Below, piece by piece: positions 43,360-53,053 of a DNA stretch of 64,000 bases. The DNA is from Schizochytrium sp. TIO01 (Eukaryota; Sar; Bigyra; Thraustochytrida; Thraustochytriidae): positions 1,322,001 to 1,386,000 of the forward strand of contig SMSO01000036.1 of the NCBI GenBank assembly GCA_004764695.1, read 5' to 3'. The stretch's first letter is position 1. Each line of letters opens with the position of its first letter. The translations under genes were made by a program, and so were the position numbers. The notes beneath the pieces are model-generated. The model did no database searches. It saw only the letters and a list, made by a program, of their open reading frames with translations, and was not told the DNA's origin.

Positions 43360-44433
43360 GGAAGGACATCATTGTGCAAGTATTGTGCGAGTTTCGTGAT
43401 GTAACAATTCCAACTCTACAAATTTGTCTCTTGGAAAAATGGTACATATGGTGCTCTCTTCAATGAAGATTTAACTTGCCAACGAAGTGAGTTGCGTGGA
43501 CCTTTGAGGATACGGAGCTTCGTTTGTAAGGGTTTTGATCATCACAGAGATTGGGCACGTATTGTGCGCAAGTTGAGTTTGTGGTGTTCTACGTAAATAT
43601 ATTTTGTGCTGAACCAGGAAAAGCCGACGTGAATCGGTTCGAGGCGCTTTGAGATGCCTGCTGAGTTCGGGCAAAAGTTTATTCTTTCTCATAATTCGGG
43701 ATTGAGATGTTGGTGCTTCTGTCCTTTTGAACTAGGTCACTGAAAAGAGACAACATTTTCGCTAGATGGTACATGGTGCTTCTCTTTAATGACTTGAAAC
43801 AAACTATAGGCTAGCAGTTTGAGCCATGGATTTGACCCCGAATTTGTGTATTTCTTTTTCTTCTAGACAAGCTTTTTTCTTCATTGCTTTTTTATTTTCT
43901 CTGTCTTTCATGCGCGGTTTATGGACGCTCAAGTTGGCTGGCTAACCGGTCACAAGACAGGATATTCGCAGACTCTTTAAGTTTTGCTTTGCTGCTTCGT
44001 TGGCAACAGCCACCTTTGGTGTTTTTGGACCATTTGACTTTATACCTCCATGTTTTTCTTTTTATGGAAAAAGGAAAGAAAAGAAATGAAGAAAGAACCT
44101 AATGATTCTAGAATCAATAAAATATTTGTTGTTCAATTTTGACTACCACTTGTTCACTCCAGAACGATCAGATCGACAGTTTGTTTCCCTGATAGCTTCG
44201 TCAAGTACTTGTGAAAGTGCAAAAGAATAAGTACGATATCCGCGGTATGTTTGAGACGATCAAATTCTCATTGAAAATGATACGGATAAAAGGTGAAATA
44301 AAGTCGTCCATAAAAGCTCACTTAAAACTTACTTTTCATCAATACTGAGAAAATGTTTCTACATCTTTACTTTACTTCTTTTCCTTATTTAAAAAATGAG
44401 AGACTTGATTCTCCATCATCTTGAGTTGCAATA
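43360..44433. other. Spacer between convergent genes
   Basis: About 1.07 kb with no supportable gene. The minus-strand frame 43471-43692 and the plus-strand frame 43884-44102 have no motifs. Confidence 0.6.
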
Positions 44434-47400
44434 TCAAATATCATCGCCCTGGTCCTCATCGTCAGCAGCTACCTTCTCCTTCGATACCTTCTTTGAGTCA
44501 TCATTATCTTCAGGTTTTGCTACTGCTGTTGAGGAAGAGTCAGCCTCAACCGCCTTGTTGGAACCTTCTTCCTTTGTGGAATCGTCATTCGCAGCAGATG
44601 CATCCTTCGCATCACCATCAACGGGAGCAGCATGGCGGCTATTGAAGTTCGCGCAAGCACCCATCAAAGCCTTTACAAAAACGCGGGCATCCTGGGGAAA
44701 ACGATATGTACGAGGCACGGGGGCGACCTCCTCTTCGGTTCTGCAGTCTGTGCCCTCGGTGTTTTCTTTTTTAGCTGATGCACCAGAAGATCCCTGCTCT
44801 TCATCATCCTCTGATTTTGCGTAGAACAGAGTAATGAAGGAGGGGTCGTTATTGGGGAATCGCATACGCACCACATTTCGTAGGGAGCGCACTGATTTGA
44901 CATAGGAATATCCAGGACGCATAGGGTGCGGATCCAACACCAAGAAGCGCTCGGGAGTGACCACTAGCATGCGCTTAGCATAAAACGGTTTCTCGAGCTT
45001 TTCCTCTGTCTTCTCCTTATAAGCTTCGAAAGTGCGGTGCATGCGGCCAAACTCATGTTCGCCAACGAGGTCGCCCTTTGCCAATTCTCCAATCCGTGCA
45101 ATTGCCTTTTGATCATTTTCCTTTTGTTGCTTTGCGCGAGATTCAGCTTGGGCCTGTGCTGCACGCTCGGCCTCTTCAGCAACAGCCTGAAGCTTCTGCT
45201 GTGCTGTTGTGTATGCCTGATTCATCGATGACTTAAGCTTAGAGCCTAGATTGCTCGTGTCCAGCTTGAAGCGAGAAGACCACCCAGAAGACCATCCACT
45301 AGTCTTTTGCGGCGAGCTCTTACTTGCTTCGGCATCCGCTGCGTCGGCTGCTTCAGCTGCAGCTTTGGCTGCTTCCGATGCTGTCTCAGGGGCCGTTGTC
45401 TCTGAATCGTTAGTGTTTTCGTTGTTCTTTTTAGCAGGCACTGATCCATCTTGAGCAGCCATGTCCTTCTCTTCAGGAGTACTCTGTCGACGCCACATGC
45501 TAGCAAAGAGGCGGGAGCCTTGGCTTGCTGCGTTCTGTGTCGCTGTTTTCAGGTCAATTCCAGTATCAGCGGGCTCACTTGCATTGGTTTCTTCCTCGGC
45601 CGCCGGGGTCGTCAAAGAATCATCTGGCTCCACCGGAGCAGCTGCACTTGCGTTTGGCTTTTTCCAGTATGAAGACAAGAGCTGAGAGGCTTTCCCAACG
45701 ATGCGCTGAGTTTGAGCCTGTGCACCAGCTAGAGGCTCATCCAGATCCGAAAAAGAAATATTCGTGTCTGACCTTGACTTCGGGTGCTCAGGTATACTTG
45801 CTTGTGTGTTACCACCATTACTAGGGCTGCTGCTCTGGGCGTGGCGTAACGAGCGTTGAGCCAACACAGAACTTGCCTTGCTTGCTAAGAAACGCGCAGT
45901 AACGCTTGGTGCAGCATTGCGGTAGCGTTCATAGGAATCGTACTTCGCTAAGGCACCCTTGTCTGCCGGAACGTTTACCAGCGCATCTTCTAGCTGATAT
46001 CCAAGACGCCGGAGGGAGCGATAGCAGGATAGAAATCCACCCTCGATAACTCCAACCAATGGAAAACCCAGTTCGATGAAGTAAAGGGCACACGCGTCGA
46101 TGCGACGACGGTCGATCTCAAGCTTGCGACGGGCTCGACGCGGATTGAAATCAGCGACCAAAACATCTGTTCCCATACCGAGAATGCAAATATGCATATC
46201 GCCGCGCATAGGGGCAAATGTTTCGGCGTAGGATTTGCGAGACTCTTCATGCTGCAAATCATTTGGGTCCATCACGAAGCAAGTTGGAAAGCGACCAGTG
46301 CGATCAATTACATTTTGGGGCCGGCAGTCAACAACAAAGATTTTACGAACAGGTGAACTCTGAAGGTTCTTACCTTGGTTTGCATTGTGGGCGTTGCTGG
46401 CATCATTTGAAGTTTCCTTGAAGCAAACTTGCGAGACAACATCTTCTGCAGAGATTGGCAAGCAGTAGGCACTTGTGGTAAGAACAAAGGGATCGCCAAG
46501 AACGTGGTCATCATATTTGAAAGCGAGTTCCTCTAACAAAACGGATTCACGGTGCGAGTAAATACGCGCAATTCGTTCTGCTTCACGTTCTTTACCTGGA
46601 TTGTATCGGCTATAATAAGCTTCAATACGGTCAGTCAAGGCTAGGCATGTGGGTTTCTGAGCAGAGTCTGCATCTTCAGCTTCTACCTCATCTTGAAGCT
46701 CCTTGGGAATAATCGTAGCGATGATAATGTAGTAGGGACGCTCTTGTAAAGCAATCAGTGCTTCTGCTTCGCTCGGCGATAGCCCGAATACTAAATGCCC
46801 ATTCAGAGTCATGACAAGATCGCCTATATGAACGAGACCACTACGTTCAGCCATACTTCCAGGTGTTACTGATGTAACCTCCAGGCCATGTTTACCACGG
46901 CGCATCACAAGACCAGAGCCTTGTGAAGGGGGCCCGTTGAATTCAACAAGACGGCGCTTCAGAAAAACCTTTTCAAAGTCGATGGGAACCTTGCCGGCAT
47001 TCAAAGAGGAAGCAACTGCGCTGCGCAAGTCCTGGGCAGTCTTCTTAAATGCTGAAGACAGCCACTTTGCTGTTTTGTTTCCTTCAGTGTCAGTACCAGC
47101 AGCAGCACCTGTACTGCTTGCGTCATCTGCAGGATCACCTGATGCATCCGGGTTCATTTTCTTTTCATAAGCTTGTAACGCCTTCCAATCATGCTCCTTA
47201 GCTCGCATTCGTCGGAAATCGAACATGCCAAGGTCTTCCTGTGATGGAAGGGCCAGAAGCATCTCGTCCTCAGCGACCTGAAGCCGGACTTTCTTGGGTG
47301 TCATTGAAGCTAAAATCTTCGCAAATGCACCGACGCGAGCTCCTGTGCGGCTTTCGCTTTGGGGACCGTTTAGGATGCCTGTTAAGGAGCTGATCTTGGT

Positions 47401-49485
47401 CGCTAACGCAGTCGGATCAGCCTCGATAGCGAGCAGAGAATCACGTTGAAGAATTAGTAGAGCAACGGCTGCGTAGATACTAAAAGCTTGCGGTGTGAAT
47501 CCCTGAATCACAAGAGCATCCCACAGTTCTGTGCGAGTTGCGGGGGCTAGCAGATTCTGACCTTGTAAAGAGAAAAGTCCAAGCAGTTCAGTGGACGGCC
47601 AGGCATCACCATTCTTTGCGTGCGCAGCTTTAATCAAGCGTTGCATTCCCTTCTGCAGAAATTCTTGCGATGCGTTAGAAGTGCTACTGGCTGGGGCACT
47701 GATTTGCTCGTCATCAGAGTTTCGTTCTTGCGCCGAGTCCTTCGACATTTCACCATTGGCAGTGGCGTCATCCGGGGGCGTCTCCTTTTCAACGCTCTTT
47801 CCCTCATGATCCCCGCTACCTCCCACACTAGGGTCGGGTAAGTCGGTTGCTAGGCTTGTCCAGCCTTCGCACGCATTGTGCAGATGAGATCCTAGCTGTG
47901 GATCGTGGTAGAGTAGCATTCGACTGATTAGTAAGTGCCGACGCAATTCGTTCATTGGCAGAGTTCGCTTTGCAAAAGCAGCTCCTCCGACTCCAAGACC
48001 ATCTTGCGCAGGGCCATCGTGCAGTCCCATACAGCGCCAGTCCCCACGGCGTCCGCCCCAACGCAGAGAGAGAGCTTCGAGAACACGAGCAGTAGCATCA
48101 ACGTCGCGGTCAAATACAAAATACACAGAGGCCGCAAGGTCGCATAAAAGTGAGTGGTAGATCTTACTAGGCTGGCGGAGGGTGAAGCGGCAGACGAGGT
48201 CCGCCAGCTCAGCCGTCACAGGGTCATCCTTAACATCTGCGTCATCCGAGGATGGTGGTGCAGGATTTTGACCTTGGAACGATGCCCATGCATTGGCGCA
48301 ATCCTTTCGAATCGACTTGCGTGTGGATGAAAGAACTTCAGCAAGTCGCTCTTCGCGAATTGAGGCCCACTCTGGAGTCTCATTTTTCACGCCTAGAACG
48401 GCCATCCATACGTCCCGTCTTCGGGATTCTGGCAAAACCAATCCTGAAACATTATTCACGCGGAGAGCAGAGAGAAGAGTGCTTGCGTCAGTCTGGCCAA
48501 TTTCAAAAAGGGTTTCAAGACGAGTCAGAATTTTGGCCTCGGCATCAGCAGATTCCTTAGATGCATTGGAACTGTCTGGCTCCTCCTGTATAAGCATATT
48601 CATGCTTGGAGGTACTAGGGCGCCTTCATGTTCAGGTTGCGGCACAACGAGAGTAGGGTTGTCAATCATCACGTTCGACTCATCAACCTTTGCTACAGAG
48701 GAGTTTTCTACACTTGTTGAAACCTCAGATCGGGTCTCTTGTCCGCCATATCCAAAGCCACCACCTGGTTGGTTGATGTAAAATGCAATTTCATCCTCCT
48801 CGTCGTCATCTGTGTCCTCCTCGTCTTCTTCGTCCAGATGAAGTCCATTGTCGTGCGATTTCGCGCCTTGGGGCATTTCGTCAATAGTTTTAAGGTCTGA
48901 TGAGCTGGTCCGTGCAGTGTCGAGAGCAGAGTTTGATGTAGGTGATGTGATTTCGCTCGAGTTTCGCGCTCCGGATGATGAAGATTTTGAGGGCTTTTCC
49001 TCCAGCCAGCTAAGAAAATCGTCTTTATCCTTGCTGTTTCCGTGGTCGGAGGCTGAGTGTAATGAGCCCATGTCAAGATCTTGCAGAAAGGTGTCCACAT
49101 CGTCCAAGCTGTTCCCTGATCCGAGTCTCTTAGGAGATGCACCTTTCAAATCCCCAGTTTTCGGTGAGAGAGACGAGAGCCCAATATCATTGAACAAATT
49201 GTCCAATTCCGAATCTCCTCGATCTCGGCCCGAGTCTCCTGAAAATTCAGCCTCTCCTTTAGCTTTGTGCTCTAAGCCCTGGGATTCCTTGCTTCCCTTA
49301 TCTTTGTTATCTTCATCATCTTCACCGCCAGTTCCTGACCCGGTAATGCCGGCAAAGAGTTCGTCCATATCTGACAGCGAGCTCTCCTTTCGTACGCGTG
49401 CGACATCTTCGTCTCCTTTCCCAGACTTGTCCTTGTTCCCATCATCTTTGAACAGGTCGTCCATGAAATCATCGTCCTCCTCCAT
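44434..49485 (-). CDS. TBC1D23-like Golgi/endosome trafficking protein with added PDZ domain
   Basis: 1,683 residues, ATG to TGA, intronless. Residues 1-330 are acidic and disordered with repeated hydrophobic-acidic motifs (MDDLFKDD, MDELFAGI, LDNLFNDI). A TBC domain spans ~345-540 and ~610-720, split by a disordered insert. The catalytic Arg and Gln fingers are not recognisable (IRKDCANAW where IxxDxxR is expected). A PDZ domain lies at ~840-925 (GLEVTSVTPGSMAERSGLVHIGDLVMTLNG). A rhodanese fold follows at ~1046-1175 (KIFVVDCRPQNVIDRTGRFP) without an active-site cysteine. An Ala-rich coiled coil spans ~1360-1460, and a PH-like C-terminal domain ~1475-1615. The order TBC, inactive rhodanese and C-terminal PH-like domain is that of TBC1D23. 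That protein tethers endosome-derived vesicles to trans-Golgi golgins and binds the WASH subunit FAM21. The PDZ and the long N-terminus are additions relative to the ~700-residue animal protein. Confidence 0.8.
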   Translation of the reverse strand: MEEDDDFMDDLFKDDGNKDKSGKGDEDVARVRKESSLSDMDELFAGITGSGTGGEDDEDNKDKGSKESQGLEHKAKGEAEFSGDSGRDRGDSELDNLFNDIGLSSLSPKTGDLKGASPKRLGSGNSLDDVDTFLQDLDMGSLHSASDHGNSKDKDDFLSWLEEKPSKSSSSGARNSSEITSPTSNSALDTARTSSSDLKTIDEMPQGAKSHDNGLHLDEEDEEDTDDDEEDEIAFYINQPGGGFGYGGQETRSEVSTSVENSSVAKVDESNVMIDNPTLVVPQPEHEGALVPPSMNMLIQEEPDSSNASKESADAEAKILTRLETLFEIGQTDASTLLSALRVNNVSGLVLPESRRRDVWMAVLGVKNETPEWASIREERLAEVLSSTRKSIRKDCANAWASFQGQNPAPPSSDDADVKDDPVTAELADLVCRFTLRQPSKIYHSLLCDLAASVYFVFDRDVDATARVLEALSLRWGGRRGDWRCMGLHDGPAQDGLGVGGAAFAKRTLPMNELRRHLLISRMLLYHDPQLGSHLHNACEGWTSLATDLPDPSVGGSGDHEGKSVEKETPPDDATANGEMSKDSAQERNSDDEQISAPASSTSNASQEFLQKGMQRLIKAAHAKNGDAWPSTELLGLFSLQGQNLLAPATRTELWDALVIQGFTPQAFSIYAAVALLILQRDSLLAIEADPTALATKISSLTGILNGPQSESRTGARVGAFAKILASMTPKKVRLQVAEDEMLLALPSQEDLGMFDFRRMRAKEHDWKALQAYEKKMNPDASGDPADDASSTGAAAGTDTEGNKTAKWLSSAFKKTAQDLRSAVASSLNAGKVPIDFEKVFLKRRLVEFNGPPSQGSGLVMRRGKHGLEVTSVTPGSMAERSGLVHIGDLVMTLNGHLVFGLSPSEAEALIALQERPYYIIIATIIPKELQDEVEAEDADSAQKPTCLALTDRIEAYYSRYNPGKEREAERIARIYSHRESVLLEELAFKYDDHVLGDPFVLTTSAYCLPISAEDVVSQVCFKETSNDASNAHNANQGKNLQSSPVRKIFVVDCRPQNVIDRTGRFPTCFVMDPNDLQHEESRKSYAETFAPMRGDMHICILGMGTDVLVADFNPRRARRKLEIDRRRIDACALYFIELGFPLVGVIEGGFLSCYRSLRRLGYQLEDALVNVPADKGALAKYDSYERYRNAAPSVTARFLASKASSVLAQRSLRHAQSSSPSNGGNTQASIPEHPKSRSDTNISFSDLDEPLAGAQAQTQRIVGKASQLLSSYWKKPNASAAAPVEPDDSLTTPAAEEETNASEPADTGIDLKTATQNAASQGSRLFASMWRRQSTPEEKDMAAQDGSVPAKKNNENTNDSETTAPETASEAAKAAAEAADAADAEASKSSPQKTSGWSSGWSSRFKLDTSNLGSKLKSSMNQAYTTAQQKLQAVAEEAERAAQAQAESRAKQQKENDQKAIARIGELAKGDLVGEHEFGRMHRTFEAYKEKTEEKLEKPFYAKRMLVVTPERFLVLDPHPMRPGYSYVKSVRSLRNVVRMRFPNNDPSFITLFYAKSEDDEEQGSSGASAKKENTEGTDCRTEEEVAPVPRTYRFPQDARVFVKALMGACANFNSRHAAPVDGDAKDASAANDDSTKEEGSNKAVEADSSSTAVAKPEDNDDSKKVSKEKVAADDEDQGDDI

Positions 49486-50381
49486 TTTCGCTCTTCCTCC
49501 TCCCAGCCTCTATCCTTCCCACGTCCTCCGTCTCGTTCTAGTTTTGCGTGTCCTTTTCAAGCTTCGCTCTGCTGGGCTCCTCCTTTTGCGAGACGGTTTG
49601 TATAAGGCAAAAGGGCCTCTTAATCTGTCACAAGCCGAGTGCTAGGCCGCCTCCTATCTGCGCCTACAGCTCAAGTTCTACTAAATTCCTTAGGTGCGGT
49701 TAGGGCTCCTGTTCTGTGATCATGAAGAGAGAAAGAGAAAGAAAGGTCCGCTCGCTCTGCTTGAGTCCCTCAGCCAAGTCCGTTCTCCTTGGCTTGGAGT
49801 CGTCCTGCGCAGAGGCTTTCGGGCGCCAGCAAGGGCGTGCTGATACGCGGTGCAGTTAAGGACCGCTGCGAGGCCCCTGCTTGCGGCGGCGGAGGCGCGA
49901 CCAGGTCCTGGAAGGCCGCCTGCGATGCGAGACTGTCTTCGCTTCGATCCTTCTGTATCTTCTCTTTTCAAGTTTTTCTATTTGTTCGGGACTGCTATCA
50001 ATTAAAGCTGTTTGGGTTCTACTATGGAGTCTAACAATAACTTTCTTCTTTGATCTTTCTTTTGAGTCTTCAAAAAACAAAAAGAAAAACTCTTTCTTTT
50101 CTTTTTTTCTTTCCAACATCACTATGGTTTACCATAGAGAGGGCTGCTAGGACTTCTTTGCGCAGAGAACCGATCTGCCTCAGTGTGTAGGTAGATGGCC
50201 CCTGCCTACAGTAGAGAGCTCGTATACTGCACTTTGGAGGGCTATAGGTCACTTTGAGGCGCGAGTTTGTTTCACTGTGCGGCTGCGAATACTTCACTGG
50301 CGGCTTCAGAGGCACCGCCTCCTTCGTCTTTCTTTCTCTCTTTCTTTCAACAGCTCTTGAGACGATCTTAGTCTTCTTGAG
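49486..50381. other. Divergent promoter region, no gene seen
   Basis: About 900 bases upstream of the TBC1D23-like gene (-) and of a possible small gene (+). It contains pyrimidine-rich tracts (50084-50115 and 50327-50348), as is common near transcription starts here. Overlapping frames on both strands are not coding-like. Confidence 0.55.
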
Positions 50382-50765
50382 ATGGATCCCGTCGCGCAGA
50401 ACGTGAATACCGACGCCGTGGGTGGCAACGTTTGTGGGCGTTTCGGACTCAGCGCTGTTCTCGCGGGAGGTAGCAGCAGTGGGAGGGACTCAGCAGGGTC
50501 TCTGGCGTCTAAGCAGGCGCTACTTTTCCAAGGCGTGGGGTACTATGGCTGCCTCAGGCTCGAGTTCCAATTCGTGAAAGCTACTCGCTGAGAGTGAAAC
50601 CTCTGCTGTAGCCTGCTTCGTGTTCGGGGTGGGCTTGGGTATGCTGTGATTGGGCATCGTGAATCTCTGCGGCTCCCTGGCTCTGAATACAGAGGTTGGA
50701 CGAGCTTGGAGAACTTGGATGCGAAGCAGGAGCAGCTGCTTCGTCGTGCTCTCGAGAATTTGTGA
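50382..50765 (+). CDS. Possible two-exon small gene, 103 residues
   Basis: Exon 1 starts at the ATG at 50382 (MDPVAQNVNTDAVGGNVCGR). A downstream open stretch in another frame ends with a clearly helical, coding-like segment (WTSLENLDAKQEQLLRRALENL) and TGA at 50763-50765. A phase-matched intron at 50540-50611 (72 nt, GTACTA...CTGTAG) joins them. Without it, exon 1 would run to 50591. The family is not recognised. The splice choice is tentative. Confidence 0.3.
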
Positions 50766-51478
50766 TGGCGATCATTCGTACGTGTGATGAGTGAGACTAG
50801 TTGGGAGGCAGTACGTAGATGTCAGACACCTATAAGGGTACTTAGATATCTGCAAATCGCGGTGTTCAGACAGGTGTAGGTATCACCGTGGATGATGTGC
50901 ACAGTTTCATTTCTGTGAAATCCAAGCTGCATAAGCCTCGGTGGGGTTGCGCCAGCCTGTCAGAGTCTACACGGAGTAGGTATTACTGAGTAGTCAGCGA
51001 GATATGTGAAGAAGGTCGAGCACATCATTTGCGTGCGATTGGGTGGTATCGCGTACGCTCAAAAGCGTTAGCATTGCAGTGTCTGTATGACGATGAAGAA
51101 GAAGATGACGTCAAAGGTAATCTCGGTCGAAGACAGGGTTCTCTTTGACAAGTGAGCGTTGCTTTTAGCACAGCTTCTTGTAACAGGAGAAAGCTTGAGT
51201 GCCTGGCGCCCCTGCGTTGAGCCCAAACAGATCAAGTCAATGCCTTGTACAGCGACGTCAGGCTTTGACACTACTAGTTGATGATCTCCGATTGTCTTGC
51301 CCAATCGAAGCTAGCCACGCAGTGCACACCTATTGATTCGGGGTGCACACTATCATTTTATTCACTATTTCAAGAGCCTAAAGATCCACCAACGAAAGAT
51401 GGTGTTGATTCCAAATGAAAGTTGTGTACGACACACCAAAGCTCATGGCAAGGTTGATTGCAAAAAAGGACATTAGTC
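50766..51478. other. Spacer, nothing supported
   Basis: About 710 bases. The minus-strand frame 51304-51068 begins at TTG and lacks motifs. Confidence 0.55.
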
Positions 51479-51727
51479 TCATTCTAGCAATCCTTTGTTC
51501 AGATTGGGGTTTCTAGCTGGTGCCTCCGAAAGCGATACAACAGAGATGCAACTTCGATAGAACAAGGTGCTGCATTTATATGCCAGTATCGAATGATTAG
51601 ATCTTCGACATTCATCATCAAAGGGAAGCATTTCAGGTAGCCACAGAAAACGAAGCTTGCTCTGCTGCTTTTCGAGTTCATTCTTCAGTGTCAGGTAGTC
51701 CTTGAGCATCAGGATTCGTTGGCTCAT
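51479..51727 (-). CDS. Hypothetical protein, 82 residues (weak)
   Basis: ATG start. The first ~35 residues look coding (MSQRILMLKDYLTLKNELEK, then a Leu/Trp/Pro-rich turn), while the rest is less convincing. It may be a first exon followed by an unrecognised intron. No domain is visible. Confidence 0.28.
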   Translation of the reverse strand: MSQRILMLKDYLTLKNELEKQQSKLRFLWLPEMLPFDDECRRSNHSILAYKCSTLFYRSCISVVSLSEAPARNPNLNKGLLE

Positions 51728-52173
51728 AGAACCTATTTTTGCAAACTCTGTAAAGAACAGCTACACGCAAGTACAAGGTCAACCAGGGTTCTGATGTATT
51801 GCCGTCGAAACCCTTCCTTGCAATGGGCAATGTGAAGAATACGAAAGGAAGCTCCAGAGAACACCTTTCACAGGTTTAGCCACTACTACATAATTCATAA
51901 TACATAATGCCTAGCTATGAACAACTACTAAAGGTTCTTCAGATGTGAATAATTTCATTATGCTAGGCGTAGCAGTAGATATGTACTTCAACCTACACCA
52001 TCGACCCCAACTTTCTTTTCTTTTTCATTTATTTAATTTTAAAATAATTGAAACTAATCAACGTATAGGTCCCATATACTATCATGATTTAAAAACGTTT
52101 AATTTTATTTTTTTTGGTTAAAATTGATGAATAAATACGTACCCCCCTTTTATTTATTTATTAATGTTTTACA
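51728..52173. other. AT-rich spacer
   Basis: About 445 bases, with A/T-rich runs at 52015-52170. Nothing else seen. Confidence 0.6.
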
Positions 52174-52602
52174 CTAGTAGGCTATAAAGAAAAATCGAAC
52201 GATAGGATCATAAGGCTCAGTACTACCAAGGTGTATAAAGAAAGAGGGTTCAGCTCTACCAGTAATATGTTCAGCCCAAATTAAGCGTTTGCCAGTCTCG
52301 TGGATCGAGAGACACATGTTTGGTGTCCTTTCCACTTGAATGGGTTCTCTTTTGTGCGATTGAGCAATCAAGAGCGAGCTTTGGAAACAGAAAATGGAAT
52401 GGAGGTCAAAGCTAACTTTCGATAAAGCTGAGGTGCTTTCTTCGAGTCCTTGAAGATCGCGGCAGGCAGATTCCGGGGATCGATTGACCAATCGACGCGC
52501 GGTATTTGGCGGTGGAGTGTTAATTGCAGTTGCCTTGCGAGATCTTGCCACTCTTGGGTGCAGGCAGGTTGTCTCGGGCGGAGTCGATCGAAGAGACTCC
52601 AT
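52174..52602 (-). CDS. Hypothetical protein, 142 residues
   Basis: ATG to TAG. The N-terminal third is Thr/Pro/Arg-rich with possible S/T-P phosphosites (STPPETT, NTPPPNTARR). The C-terminal half looks like a folded segment (HKREPIQVERTPNMCLSIHE, then KRLIWAEHITG and SFFIHLG). The neighbouring frame is also open upstream of 52417 and reads coding-like (PRVDWSIDPRNLPAAIFKD). A phase-matched 38-nt intron at 52416-52379 (GTTAGC...TTTCCAAAG) would connect that frame to the same C-terminus. I cannot decide between the two N-termini. The family is unknown. Confidence 0.35.
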   Translation of the reverse strand: MESLRSTPPETTCLHPRVARSRKATAINTPPPNTARRLVNRSPESACRDLQGLEESTSALSKVSFDLHSIFCFQSSLLIAQSHKREPIQVERTPNMCLSIHETGKRLIWAEHITGRAEPSFFIHLGSTEPYDPIVRFFFIAY

Positions 52603-52989
52603 TTAAGCTGCAGCTTTCGAGGTCTTCTCTCGCTACTATTCAAGTGAATATTCGATCTTGATCGAGCGCCGTCGCTGCGGCAAACACGAACACTGTCGTG
52701 TCCAAATGCGCGACGTTCCTCCCTCCAACGGTGCAAACGCGAGCAGAGAGAGCTTGCAAAGCATGCGCTGCGAGCTCGAGTGGTCGCTACTTCTTGAAGT
52801 GAATGAACGAATTCAAACTTCGAAGCTCGCTGTCTCCAGATGCCTGACCTTGGTTGGACCAGCGCGTGGCGCGGCAATCTCGTTTGCGGCCAGACAGTCA
52901 GCGATGACGCTACGATCTCCCGTTACGGGCGTTACGAGGGTTACGCGGAACCACCTGCGACGCTCCCTTTTTGTCCCTCTCGAACATGC

Positions 52990-53053
52990 ATAGATAGATA
53001 GATACATAGATACATAGATACATAGATACATAGATAGATACATAAATACATAT
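52990..53053. repeat. (TAGA/TACA)n microsatellite
   Basis: About 15 tetranucleotide units alternate TAGA and TACA, ending in a degenerate ATAAATACATATG. Confidence 0.9.

Noticed and set aside
52368-52877. A 169-codon minus-strand open frame
   Set aside because: It has no ATG at all. Only its last part may be coding, through the candidate 38-nt intron.
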